In this document: positions 9,684-16,449 of the stretch, piece by piece
How the letters are laid out: every line of letters begins with the position of its first letter
Numbering within the stretch: the first letter of the stretch is position 1
From: Herbaspirillum huttiense
GTDB taxonomy: Bacteria > Pseudomonadota > Gammaproteobacteria > Burkholderiales > Burkholderiaceae_D
DNA length: 64,000 nucleotides
Direction of reading: 5' to 3'
Assembly: GCF_004367745.1 (NCBI RefSeq)
Contig: NZ_CP037993.1
Span: 124,001-188,000, forward strand
Made by a program: the position numbers and the translations under genes
Notes under the pieces: model-generated
The model's database searches: none
Told to the model about the DNA's origin: nothing
What the model saw: only the letters and a program-made list of their open reading frames with translations

Positions 9684-10481
9684 ATGATTTTCACATCTCG
9701 ACTCGCTCTTCAAGACTTTCAGGATAGAGATCTCAGCGCGATTTTCAGCTTCATGAGCGATCAGCAGGCGATGCAGTTCACGCATAAAGCCCAATCTCCC
9801 GAAGCCCTTTTGCGGCGGCTTCGCAGTTTTGAATCACAACGCTCCTCCAATGGCTTCGCGCCTTGGGTGGTTCGTGATCGAAGAGATTTCAAAGTTATCG
9901 GCTGGGGAGGCCTTTGTACCGATCCAGACGAACCAGGGTGGGGAATTGAAGTTATTTATGCCTTCTCCCCCGACAAGTGGCGGCGAGGATACGCATCAGA
10001 ACTGGTGCAGACAGCATCTCAATACGCCTTTCATACGTGTCATATTGGCGAACTTCATGCCTTCGCGATGCCAGCCAATACAGGATCATTACGCGTTTTA
10101 GAGAAATGCGGATTTCAAAATATTGGTTATGTTCAGTCGTTGGAGCGAGAGCACCTAGTATTGAAAATGCCAATGGCTAGCACAGCTAATCAGGAACACA
10201 AATTAATGAGAATTTCGCTCGAAGATCCTCGGCAAGAGGAGGTCATAAAACTTATTGAGGAACTGGACGCGTATCAGGTCCCGCTTTACCCTGCAGAAAG
10301 CCATCACGGCATTGATCTCGACGCTCTTGCGAGCGCCAACGTTTTGTTTGCTGTTGTCCGCGACGACGACGGCCAGGCGGTTGCATGTGGTGCGATCGTT
10401 TTACAGCAGCACTACGGCGAATTAAAGCGGTTCTACACCAGCCCTTTGCAGCGTGGGAAGGGAATTGCGAGAACTTGTTGA
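9684..10481 (+). CDS. GNAT acetyltransferase (RimJ/RimL type) running in frame into a truncated second GNAT
   Basis: From the ATG at 9684 the first about 170 residues form a RimJ/RimL-like N-acetyltransferase: IFTSRLALQDFQDRDL, the acetyl-CoA loop region WRRGYASELVQTASQYAF, and PANTGSLRVLEKCGFQNIGY, all typical. The frame does not stop after this domain but continues through a short linker (MPMASTANQEHK) into a second GNAT domain that begins at an internal ATG at 10206 and is cut off near 10475. The frame is open upstream to 9582, without family-like sequence. The substrate is unknown. It could be a natural two-domain protein damaged at its end, or a first gene that lost its stop. Confidence 0.65.
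   Translation: MIFTSRLALQDFQDRDLSAIFSFMSDQQAMQFTHKAQSPEALLRRLRSFESQRSSNGFAPWVVRDRRDFKVIGWGGLCTDPDEPGWGIEVIYAFSPDKWRRGYASELVQTASQYAFHTCHIGELHAFAMPANTGSLRVLEKCGFQNIGYVQSLEREHLVLKMPMASTANQEHKLMRISLEDPRQEEVIKLIEELDAYQVPLYPAESHHGIDLDALASANVLFAVVRDDDGQAVACGAIVLQQHYGELKRFYTSPLQRGKGIARTC
10206..10475 (+). pseudogene. Second GNAT acetyltransferase, 3' end lost at the IS21-type remnant
   Basis: Starts MRISLEDPRQEEVIKLIEEL and reads LDAYQVPLYPAESHHGIDL, the typical opening of a common GNAT group, then ACGAIVLQQHYGELKRFYTS and the first half of the acetyl-CoA motif (GKGIAR). The expected continuation (a Leu-rich helix and the C-terminal third) is missing: the next bases TGTTGATTTGCATTG belong to the IS21-type end. 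About 90 of roughly 155 expected residues remain and the acetyl-CoA site is broken, so it should be inactive. Confidence 0.75.
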
Positions 10482-10953
10482 TTTGCATTGAAAACTGACC
10501 CAGTTTCCCCGGAAATTTGCATCCTAAGTTGACCCATGTTTAGACCACAATCCTGCTCATGACATCGAGCGGGAGAACGGAGTGATAGACGTGGCCCTAC
10601 TTGGAATCATTCGACGCTGGTACATCAGAGATCGCGTCTCGATCCGGGAAATCGCCCGCAGGTTGGACATTTCCCGAAACACGGTTCGTCGCTACATTCG
10701 ATCAGAGGCGATCGAACCTTCCTATGCCAGCAGGCATTCACCGAGCTCTTTGGATGCATATGCCCCCAGGCTTTCCGCGTGGCTGAGCTCAGAGTTGGTC
10801 AAATCCCGTAAGCAAAGACGGACCCTGAAACAGATGTTCCTGGAGTTAAGGGAGCTTGGTTATGAGGGGTCGTATGACCGTGTGGCGGCCTTTAGCAGGC
10901 ACTGGAAGGCGGGTCAGTTAGAGAGGGTCAAATCGGCGAGCAAATCAACACCT
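10476..10953 (+). mobile_element. IS21-family insertion sequence, left-end remnant
   Basis: Two imperfect direct repeats, ATTTGCATTGAAAACTGACC at 10481 and ATTTGCATCCTAAGTTGACC at 10515, both going on into CCA, are the multiple terminal transposase-binding repeats expected at an IS21-type end. About 45 bases later the istA reading frame begins. The element is cut near 10953, so most of istA, all of istB and the right end are missing. No target duplication can be checked because the right end is absent. Confidence 0.75.
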
Positions 10954-11034
10954 CTGCTGTCACATCGATGCGAAGTAGTATGGAGTCGTTTTTTTCTCAG
11001 TTTTTCTTCTGCAATCAACGCCCTTTGCTTATAG
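10582..11034 (+). pseudogene. istA: IstA transposase (IS21 family), truncated N-terminal fragment
   Basis: GTG start at 10582. The first about 120 residues are a clear IstA N-terminus with a helix-turn-helix (IREIARRLDISRNTVRRYIR), then LKQMFLELRELGYEGSYDRV and HWKAGQLERVKSASKST. Intact IstA proteins are around 500 residues with a DDE catalytic core after this point; here the sequence stops resembling the family near 10953 and the last 27 codons to the stop at 11032-11034 are foreign, running antisense to the end of the leftward unknown gene. No catalytic residues remain. Confidence 0.8.
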
Positions 11035-11180
11035 CTCGCGGCATCCTTGAGTAGCTCCGAAATTTGCATCCAATAGTCACGCCCAAGGTCTCCTTCTTGC
11101 AAGGCAAGTTTGTGCAGCGTACGCAGCGCGGTGGACAAATCAACGTCCGTGAATCGATCTAATTTCATCTTAATACCCAT
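10914..11180 (-). CDS. Hypothetical protein, small and helical
   Basis: 88 codons on the reverse strand, MGIKMKLDRFTDVDLSTALR at the start, then a charged helical region (KDAASYKQRALIAEEKLRKK) and a C-terminus (after about residue 65) that overlaps the IS21 remnant and may be a junction artefact. I do not recognise a family. Support for being real comes from its position: it begins 18 bases after the stop of another leftward open frame, as in a two-gene operon, and both face away from the XRE regulator. It is probably 3'-truncated by the IS junction. Confidence 0.45.
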   Translation of the reverse strand: MGIKMKLDRFTDVDLSTALRTLHKLALQEGDLGRDYWMQISELLKDAASYKQRALIAEEKLRKKRLHTTSHRCDSRGVDLLADLTLSN

Positions 11181-11198
11181 TAAGCTCTGGATACATAA

Positions 11199-11621
11199 TC
11201 ATTGGGGTCTTGCAAATTTCGCGTCAATTGCAAAAGCAAGGTGCTTTGAAAATTGTGGCTGCGCGCTATGAGCTGGTTGCGGCTGATTACTGTCGTCAAA
11301 GAAGACTCTTAGTTTAATGCCAGTTCTTGGGCATGGATAAGAACCAATACCGGTCACTACTGAGATGGATAAACGGTCTTTTAAATAGGACAAGACATAT
11401 ACATTGCAGGTGTCATCGCGCTCGTCCCGTACGTGTGTGAGTAGTTCATCAATGTCCGAGAACAATCGCAGATGCGTTTGCGGAATAGGAGAATCAATTT
11501 TTGGCGACACCAAGAAACATGGTTGGCTGACATCCAGCAAAGCGGAATTCCAAGGTATCGCAGGCGCGATCAACGTGCGTGGCACACCTTGGACCTGCCA
11601 AGAGGGAAATGTAATGAACAT
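11199..11621 (-). CDS. Hypothetical protein of unknown family
   Basis: 140 residues from an ATG at 11621; an in-frame TAG lies seven codons upstream. Readable features are a beta-rich pattern (PCFLVSPKIDSP, CNVYVLSYLKDRLSISVVTG) and an acidic stretch (FSDIDELLTHVRDERDD). No signal peptide, membrane segment or family motif is seen. Codon use is mixed, like the rest of the left block and unlike the core. It is the first gene of a likely leftward pair and diverges from the XRE regulator across 144 bases. Confidence 0.45.
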   Translation of the reverse strand: MFITFPSWQVQGVPRTLIAPAIPWNSALLDVSQPCFLVSPKIDSPIPQTHLRLFSDIDELLTHVRDERDDTCNVYVLSYLKDRLSISVVTGIGSYPCPRTGIKLRVFFDDSNQPQPAHSAQPQFSKHLAFAIDAKFARPQ

Positions 11622-11764
11622 AGTTGGCGAGAAACCGCCCTAGCGTCGTCGCCTGGGCGGCCTTTCTGTTGCGTAAGAAACGCACGGATACTAGATGAAG
11701 TTGATTCAGCAAGTCAATAATATTGATTTGATGAGCCCTGTTCTGCGGGTGGGAATGAGGAGAC

Positions 11765-11792
11765 CATGTGCAAGCCACTGAGCTTGCACATG
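11765..11792. promoter_or_regulatory. Perfect 11-bp inverted repeat over the XRE regulator start
   Basis: CATGTGCAAGC-CACTGA-GCTTGCACATG is a perfect 11-6-11 inverted repeat. It contains both candidate start codons of the regulator (11766 and 11790). It could be a DNA operator for the HTH protein (autorepression) or, in the mRNA, a hairpin that hides the start. The repeat is read directly; the role is inference. Confidence 0.6.
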
Positions 11793-12170
11793 AAAAAGAC
11801 CGAAGATCAAAAACTGCCTGTTTCTGCGGCCAAATCCCTTGGTCGGAACATCGCCGCACTTCGAAAGGCACGTTCTCTCACGCAGCACCAACTAGCTGCC
11901 GCGCTATGTGTTGAAATCGAAACCATTTCGCGATACGAGAATGGGCGGCTGAATACCTCGCTCGATCAAATTGATAATTTCGCGGCATTTTTTAATGTTC
12001 CCGTATGGACGCTTTTTGCGCCGACGGATCTGCAATCCGCCTTCCCTGATCCGATTTTGCTAACAAAGATGCGCTCTCTTTCCCCTAAGCATCGAGCGAC
12101 GCTCCATGACCTTATTCAGGTGTATTGCAATGCACATCACTCTGCTTTGAAAGCAGGCTCTTCTAGGTAG
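11766..12170 (+). CDS. XRE-family transcriptional regulator
   Basis: 134 residues from the ATG at 11766, which has GAGGAG three bases before it; a second ATG at 11790 (MKKTEDQKLP) has no clear ribosome site. Cro/CI-type helix-turn-helix at about residues 27-82: SLGRNIAALRKARSLTQHQL, AAALCVEIETISRYENGRLN. The short C-terminal helical tail (LTKMRSLSPKHRATLHDLIQ) probably dimerises. No peptidase or ligand domain. It lies opposite two unknown leftward genes, with a perfect inverted repeat over its start, a layout common for autoregulated controllers of accessory modules. Confidence 0.85.
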   Translation: MCKPLSLHMKKTEDQKLPVSAAKSLGRNIAALRKARSLTQHQLAAALCVEIETISRYENGRLNTSLDQIDNFAAFFNVPVWTLFAPTDLQSAFPDPILLTKMRSLSPKHRATLHDLIQVYCNAHHSALKAGSSR

Positions 12171-12390
12171 GTCACCACACATCTTCCATGATACGTGGCC
12201 CCGGGTTAGATAAGTTCAACAAGCCGGGCACCGCTGAAATCACTCCCTTACAGATGGGCTGATAAACGCAGCAGTTCACCTTTTTATGGGCGTACGCCTC
12301 CCATAGCGCTCTTGGAAGCGAAGACGTTACGTCCTTCCTTCAAGGCGTCTATCAAGTTCATTTTTCTTGATTTTACGGTTGACAACATGA
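12171..12390. other. Non-coding edge of the acquired block next to comM
   Basis: 220 bases without a convincing gene between the XRE regulator and the comM fragment. At its right edge, read toward the block, the sequence after the comM homology begins TTCATGTTGTCAACCGTAAA, a possible mobile-element end starting TGT. ATCAAG/CTTGAT (12351-12356 and 12366-12371) forms a short inverted repeat, and GATAAGTTCAACAAG and ATCAAGTTCATTTTT are loosely related copies about 130 bases apart. Only a 25-codon frame is present. Confidence 0.4.
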
Positions 12391-12585
12391 AATGCGGCGG
12401 GCGGGGAATTCAAACCGGGCGTTTTGCAGCGCCGCCCGGACGCGGTCCTTGGCTTCCTTCACCTCGGCCTCGGGGAGTCCAACGATGGTGAAGGCCGGCA
12501 AGCCATTGGCCAGATGCACCTCGACCGTCACCGGCGGGGCGCTCATGCCGGCCAGGGCGCGGCTGCGCAAGACTGCCAGGCTCAT
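12391..12585 (-). pseudogene. comM: ComM (YifB/Mg-chelatase-like AAA+ helicase), 5' fragment interrupted by the acquired block
   Basis: Starts MSLAVLRSRALAGMSAPPVT and reads VEVHLANGLPAFTIVGLPEA, KDRVRAALQNARFEFPARRI, the conserved N-terminal domain of ComM, a branch-migration helicase used in natural transformation. Homology stops abruptly after residue 65 (next expected TVNLAPADLPK); the following bases belong to the acquired block and a stop comes within six codons. The family is about 500 residues, so the AAA+ core is absent. It is downstream of ubiK on the same strand, its usual neighbour in this lineage. ComM is a known integration hotspot (AbaR islands of Acinetobacter). Confidence 0.88.
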
Positions 12586-12658
12586 CGCGATGAACCCGGC
12601 AGCTGGTCAGCAGAAAGAAGGGAAGGGGGAGGGAAAGAGAAAAGTGTCCGGGCCAGGG

Positions 12659-12904
12659 TCATGGAGTCTGTTTTTGCTGAGCCTCAAGCTCGGCAACACG
12701 CGCTTCCAGCGCCTCCAGGCGGGCACGGGTCTTGGCCAGTACCTGGGCCTGGACGTCGAATTCCTCGCGCGTGACCAGGTCCAGCTTGGCAAAACCCTGA
12801 CTCAGCATGGCCTTGACGTTCTTCTCGATGTCCTTGGCCGGAGAGTTCTCGATCGCCTTGTTGATCTTGGATTGCAGGTCTTCAAAAAATGGGGGCTTGT
12901 CCAT
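12659..12904 (-). CDS. ubiK: Ubiquinone biosynthesis accessory factor UbiK (BMFP family)
   Basis: 81 residues from the ATG at 12904: MDKPPFFEDLQSKINKAIEN, then a long amphipathic helix (SPAKDIEKNVKAMLSQGFAK) and a coiled-coil C-terminus (TRARLEALEARVAELEAQQK), the complete layout of the BMFP/UbiK family. UbiK binds UbiJ and supports aerobic ubiquinone synthesis; family members also fuse membranes in vitro. GGAG lies 6-9 bases upstream of the start. The frame is open upstream to 13285 but that part is not coding-like. comM follows 73 bases downstream, so both probably share a transcript. Confidence 0.88.
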   Translation of the reverse strand: MDKPPFFEDLQSKINKAIENSPAKDIEKNVKAMLSQGFAKLDLVTREEFDVQAQVLAKTRARLEALEARVAELEAQQKQTP

Positions 12905-13162
12905 GTCGGATCTCCTTGGCAGATAGCTGTACTGCAAGTTTAGCGGTTTCCCGCCCATCCTCCTACCGGGATGTCCTGCTGAGACCGCATTTTTGCCAAC
13001 AGGTGCCGGCCAGCGCTTCAAAACGGGCAGAAAACGCGCTGAAATGCAGTGAATTTTCCTGCAGGAAATGCTCCGACTTGGTGATCTTTGCTTCGCCCGC
13101 CACCCGCGCACCAAAATGTGTTCGCCGCGTTTGATGCAGGATTGATAAAAAACCATCAATAT

Positions 13163-13179
13163 CGCACCAGCAGCGTGCA
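13163..13179 (+). promoter_or_regulatory. NtrC-like enhancer site upstream of nlmA-glnK-amtB
   Basis: CGCACCAGCAGCGTGCA matches the NtrC consensus TGCACC-N5-GGTGCA at 10 of 12 defined positions and lies about 100 bases upstream of the sigma-54 promoter, a normal enhancer distance. A weaker second copy (TGCATTTGAGTGCCGCA, 13176-13192) overlaps its end. This fits the known NtrC dependence of the operon in Herbaspirillum. Confidence 0.65.
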
Positions 13180-13279
13180 TTTGAGTGCCGCATGCACTAT
13201 TTTGAAGCTGATCTCGAAAAAAATCGTTGCAAATCTCTGGTTTCACGCAAAAAGACAAGTCTGCCTTGCCGAACGGACA

Positions 13280-13295
13280 TGGCACGGCTCCTGCT
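13280..13295 (+). promoter_or_regulatory. Sigma-54 (RpoN) promoter of nlmA-glnK-amtB
   Basis: TGGCACGGCTCCTGCT matches TGGCACG-N4-TTGCW except for one base, with the GG and GC elements at the required spacing. Transcription should start near 13306, about 54 bases before nlmA. Known biology: glnK-amtB operons of this lineage are switched on by NtrC and RpoN when nitrogen is limiting. Confidence 0.8.
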
Positions 13296-13359
13296 AATGA
13301 GTCTGGGCAAAGACAAAAAAACCGACTTTATTGTTAAAACATAAACCAGAGGGAAAGTC

Positions 13360-14142
13360 ATGAAGAAACTGATTCTTGCAACAGCCATCGCCGCATCCTT
13401 CGTTTCTACCGTGGCCCGCGCAGAAGACGCCAAGCCGGATAATGAACTGAGCTTCAACGCTGCCGTGGTGAGCGACTACCGCTATCGTGGCCTGACCCAG
13501 ACCCGCTTTGACCCGGCCCTGCAGGTTGGCGCTGACTACACGCACAACCCGACCGGCCTCTACGCCGGCACCTGGCTGACCAACATCAAGTGGATCAAGG
13601 ACGCCGGCACCCTGACCGGCACCGACACCAAGGGTGACGTCGAGTGGGACATCTACGGCGGCAAGCGCGGCGACATCGGCGGCGGCTTCACCTATGACGT
13701 CGGCGGCCTGTACTACTACTACCCGGGCAACACCCTGGCCAACAGCGGTGCCAAGAACGCCAACACCTTCGAACTGTATGGCCAGGTCGGCTACGGTCCG
13801 GCTTACTTCAAGTATTCGCAATCGCTGACCAACCTGTTCGGCGCCGTCAACAGCAAGTACAGCCAGTACTTCGACCTGGGTGCCAACATCGAGACCTACT
13901 ACGGCGTGATGCTGGGTCTGCATGTCGGTCACCAGAGCGTGCGCGGCAACCCCAACGACTTCAGCTACACCGACTGGAAGATCGGCCTGTCCAAGACCTT
14001 CGACGAGGCAGCCGGCATCACCCTGGGCCTGGCCTACGTCGGTACCGACCTGAAGGACGGCGTGACCACCACCCCGGCATCGGATGGCGCCAAGAACGTC
14101 GGCAAGAACGGCTTCGTCTTCTCCATCAGCAAAACTTTCTAA
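13360..14142 (+). CDS. nlmA: TorF/CHP02001-family outer-membrane-like protein of the glnK-amtB operon (NlmA)
   Basis: 260 residues with a signal peptide (MKKLILATAIAASFVSTVARA) and a beta-rich body of alternating aromatic strands (NAAVVSDYRYRGLTQTRFDP, YAGTWLTNIKW, WDIYGGKRGDIGGGF, DVGGLYYYYPG) ending in FVFSISKTF, a C-terminal aromatic as in outer-membrane beta-barrels. The YRYRG.TQ motif marks the TIGR02001 family. In Herbaspirillum the gene before glnK-amtB has been called nlmA, induced under nitrogen limitation; its function is not established, and a porin-like role is inference. It is first in the operon, 13 bases before glnK, with GAGGG ahead of the ATG. Confidence 0.85.
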   Translation: MKKLILATAIAASFVSTVARAEDAKPDNELSFNAAVVSDYRYRGLTQTRFDPALQVGADYTHNPTGLYAGTWLTNIKWIKDAGTLTGTDTKGDVEWDIYGGKRGDIGGGFTYDVGGLYYYYPGNTLANSGAKNANTFELYGQVGYGPAYFKYSQSLTNLFGAVNSKYSQYFDLGANIETYYGVMLGLHVGHQSVRGNPNDFSYTDWKIGLSKTFDEAAGITLGLAYVGTDLKDGVTTTPASDGAKNVGKNGFVFSISKTF

Positions 14143-14493
<351 letters not shown>

Positions 14494-14508
14494 AAAAGGG
14501 GAATTCTA

Positions 14509-16044
14509 ATGAGCATGAAGAAAATGTTTTCCGGCGCGCTCGCCATTGGCGCGCTGTTGTTGGCGGTAGGTTTTACCGCTCCGGCCCAGGCGCAGGACGC
14601 GCCCAAGCCTGAAGCTGCAGCGGCCACCGCCGCTGCCCCGGCCGCTGCCGCTCCGGCTGCGCCCAAGGCTGAAGCAGCTGCCCCGGCTGCCGCTGCCCCT
14701 GCAGCGCCGGCCGCAGCCGCTGCTGCTCCGGGTCCGGTCCCCAACAAGGGCGACACTGCCTGGATGCTGGTGTGTACCGCTTTCGTCATCCTGATGACCC
14801 TGCCGGGCCTGGGCCTGTTCTACGGCGGCCTGGTGCGCAGCAAGAACATGCTGTCGGTGCTGATGCAGTGCTTCATGATCTTCTCGCTGATCTACATCCT
14901 GTGGTTCGTCTACGGCTACAGCATCGCGTTCACCGAGGGCAGCGCCTTCTTCGGCGGCTTTGATCGCCTGTTCCTGCACGGCCTGACCGGTGACTCCAAC
15001 ACCGCTACCTTCAGCAAGGGCGTGGTCATTCCGGAACTGGTCTTCGTCGCCTTCCAGGGTGCGTTCGCCGCCATCACCGTGGCGCTGATCATCGGTGCCT
15101 TCGCCGAGCGCGTGAAGTTCTCCGCCGTGATCCTGTTCTCGATCCTGTGGTTCACCTTCTCCTACCTGCCGATGGCCCACATGGTCTGGTTCTGGCCGGG
15201 TCCGGACGCCTTCACCGATACCGCCGCCGCTGAAAAGGCGACCGCCATCTCGGGCTGGCTGTTCCAGAAGGGCGCGCTGGATTACGCTGGTGGCACCGTG
15301 GTGCACATCAATGCCGCCATCGCCGGCCTGGTGGGTTCCTACGTGATCGGCAAGCGTATCGGTTTCGGCAAGGAAGCCTTCAAGCCGCATAGCCTGACCC
15401 TGACCATGGTCGGTGCCTCGCTGCTGTGGTTCGGCTGGTTCGGCTTCAACGCCGGCTCCGGTCTGGAAGCCAACGGCACTGCTGCCCTGGCCTTCGTCAA
15501 CACCATCCTGGCCACTGCTGCCGCGGTCCTGTCCTGGAGCTTCGGCGAATGGATCGGCAAGGGCAAGCCCTCCATGCTGGGTGCTGCTTCGGGTGCCGTC
15601 GCCGGTCTGGTGGCGATCACCCCGGCGGCCGGCTTCGTGGGCGTCATCGGTGCCGTAGTCATGGGCCTGCTGGCCGGCCTGCTGTGCCTGTGGGGCGTGA
15701 GCGGCCTGAAGAAGATCCTGGGTTCGGACGATGCACTGGACGTCTTCGGCGTGCACGGCGTGGGCGGCATCCTGGGTGCCATCCTGACCGGCGTGTTCGC
15801 AGCGCCCAGCCTGGGCGGCACCGGCATCTACGACTACGTGGCCAACGCCGTTGCTCCGGATTACTCCATCGGCGGCCAGGTCTGGATCCAGTTCCAGGGC
15901 GTGCTGACCACCGTGATCCTGTCGGGTGTGGTTTCCTTCATCGCCTACAAGATCGTCGACGTCGTCATCGGCCTGCGTGTGACCGAGGAAGAAGAACGCG
16001 AAGGCCTGGACATCTCCAGCCACGGCGAATCGGCCTACCACTAA
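14509..16044 (+). CDS. amtB: Ammonium transporter AmtB
   Basis: 511 residues. A signal peptide (about 1-29, ending APAQA) is followed by an unusually long Ala/Pro-rich linker (about 30-73, made of PAAAAPAAPKAEAA-like units) before the first true channel helix (AWMLVCTAFVILMTLPGLGL). The conserved Amt features are present: FYGGLVRSKNMLSVL, the twin pore histidines (GGTVVHINAAIAGL and FGVHGVGGILGAILTGVFA) and the GxxEREGLD C-terminal cytoplasmic tail to which GlnK binds. It follows glnK by 15 bases with a GGGGAATT ribosome site, and is followed by a strong terminator. It moves ammonium into the cell as a trimer. Confidence 0.96.
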   Translation: MSMKKMFSGALAIGALLLAVGFTAPAQAQDAPKPEAAAATAAAPAAAAPAAPKAEAAAPAAAAPAAPAAAAAAPGPVPNKGDTAWMLVCTAFVILMTLPGLGLFYGGLVRSKNMLSVLMQCFMIFSLIYILWFVYGYSIAFTEGSAFFGGFDRLFLHGLTGDSNTATFSKGVVIPELVFVAFQGAFAAITVALIIGAFAERVKFSAVILFSILWFTFSYLPMAHMVWFWPGPDAFTDTAAAEKATAISGWLFQKGALDYAGGTVVHINAAIAGLVGSYVIGKRIGFGKEAFKPHSLTLTMVGASLLWFGWFGFNAGSGLEANGTAALAFVNTILATAAAVLSWSFGEWIGKGKPSMLGAASGAVAGLVAITPAAGFVGVIGAVVMGLLAGLLCLWGVSGLKKILGSDDALDVFGVHGVGGILGAILTGVFAAPSLGGTGIYDYVANAVAPDYSIGGQVWIQFQGVLTTVILSGVVSFIAYKIVDVVIGLRVTEEEEREGLDISSHGESAYH

Positions 16045-16100
16045 GCATCTGTCGTACTGAGTCTGCAGTATTCCTTCGGGGCTGGAAACGGCCTCTTTAC

Positions 16101-16124
16101 AAGGCACCTTCGGGTGCCTTTTTT
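16101..16124 (+). terminator. Rho-independent terminator of the nlmA-glnK-amtB operon
   Basis: AAGGCACC-TTCG-GGTGCCTT followed by TTTT: an 8-bp stem with a stable TTCG tetraloop and a T-run, 57 bases after the amtB stop. Confidence 0.92.
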
Positions 16125-16449
16125 CATTTGCAGGCTTCACGACATGAAGAGGATGCAAGCTTGCCAGGGAGTCAAGCTGTCGTTTTTTTGCCATTTCCTT
16201 CAGGTAAAGCGGTTTCCTGATGCATTGCCGCGTCGCAGGGGGATAATTCCCGAGTATTTGAGTCGGACTCTTTAAAATGCCGCCATCATCGCCATGTGAA
16301 CACTCCCGGCCACGCCTTTGCAGCGATCGTGGCCGGATCCCGGCTTTGCTGAAATGGCAACAGCGGCGTCTACTGCGTCGCAACACGGTTTCAGGAATCC
16401 GCTAAAATCGAAGCTCGCTGCCGGCATTTACATATTGTTAAGGTCTTTT
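16125..16449. other. Intergenic region before gshA
   Basis: 325 bases between the amtB terminator and the gshA start. An open frame in phase with gshA covers the last 130 bases, but it lacks family-like sequence and the ribosome site (TTAAGG, 8 bases before 16450) favours the later start. The gshA promoter should lie here; I see AT-rich candidates (TTTAAAAT near 16271) but no clear -35. Confidence 0.5.

Larger units (their letters stand above)
12905..13359. other. Divergent regulatory region between ubiK and the nitrogen operon
   Basis: 455 bases without a gene. It holds the ubiK promoter side on the left, with a 14-bp palindrome TTTCCTGCAGGAAA at 13055-13068. The right part holds the NtrC-like site and sigma-54 promoter of the nlmA-glnK-amtB operon, listed separately. 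I see no RNA gene. Confidence 0.7.

Noticed and set aside
11630-11665. CCGCCC/GGGCGG inverted repeat between the XRE gene and the unknown pair
   Set aside because: Only six pairs with a long loop and weak T-runs; not enough to call a terminator or operator.
12284-12361. 25-codon reverse frame (MNLIDALKEGRNVFASKSAM...) at the comM junction
   Set aside because: Too short, weak ribosome site and no recognised family; kept only as a note because it lies at the block edge.
12392-12943. 183-codon rightward frame opposite comM and ubiK
   Set aside because: Both reverse-strand genes are clear family members; this frame lacks any motif.
13055-13068. Palindrome TTTCCTGCAGGAAA upstream of ubiK
   Set aside because: Could be an operator, but it is an isolated 14-bp palindrome with no matching regulator and no second copy.
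14506-16386. 626-codon open frame antisense to amtB
   Set aside because: Made of Gly/His/Gln/Asp repeats complementary to AmtB codons and crosses the amtB terminator.
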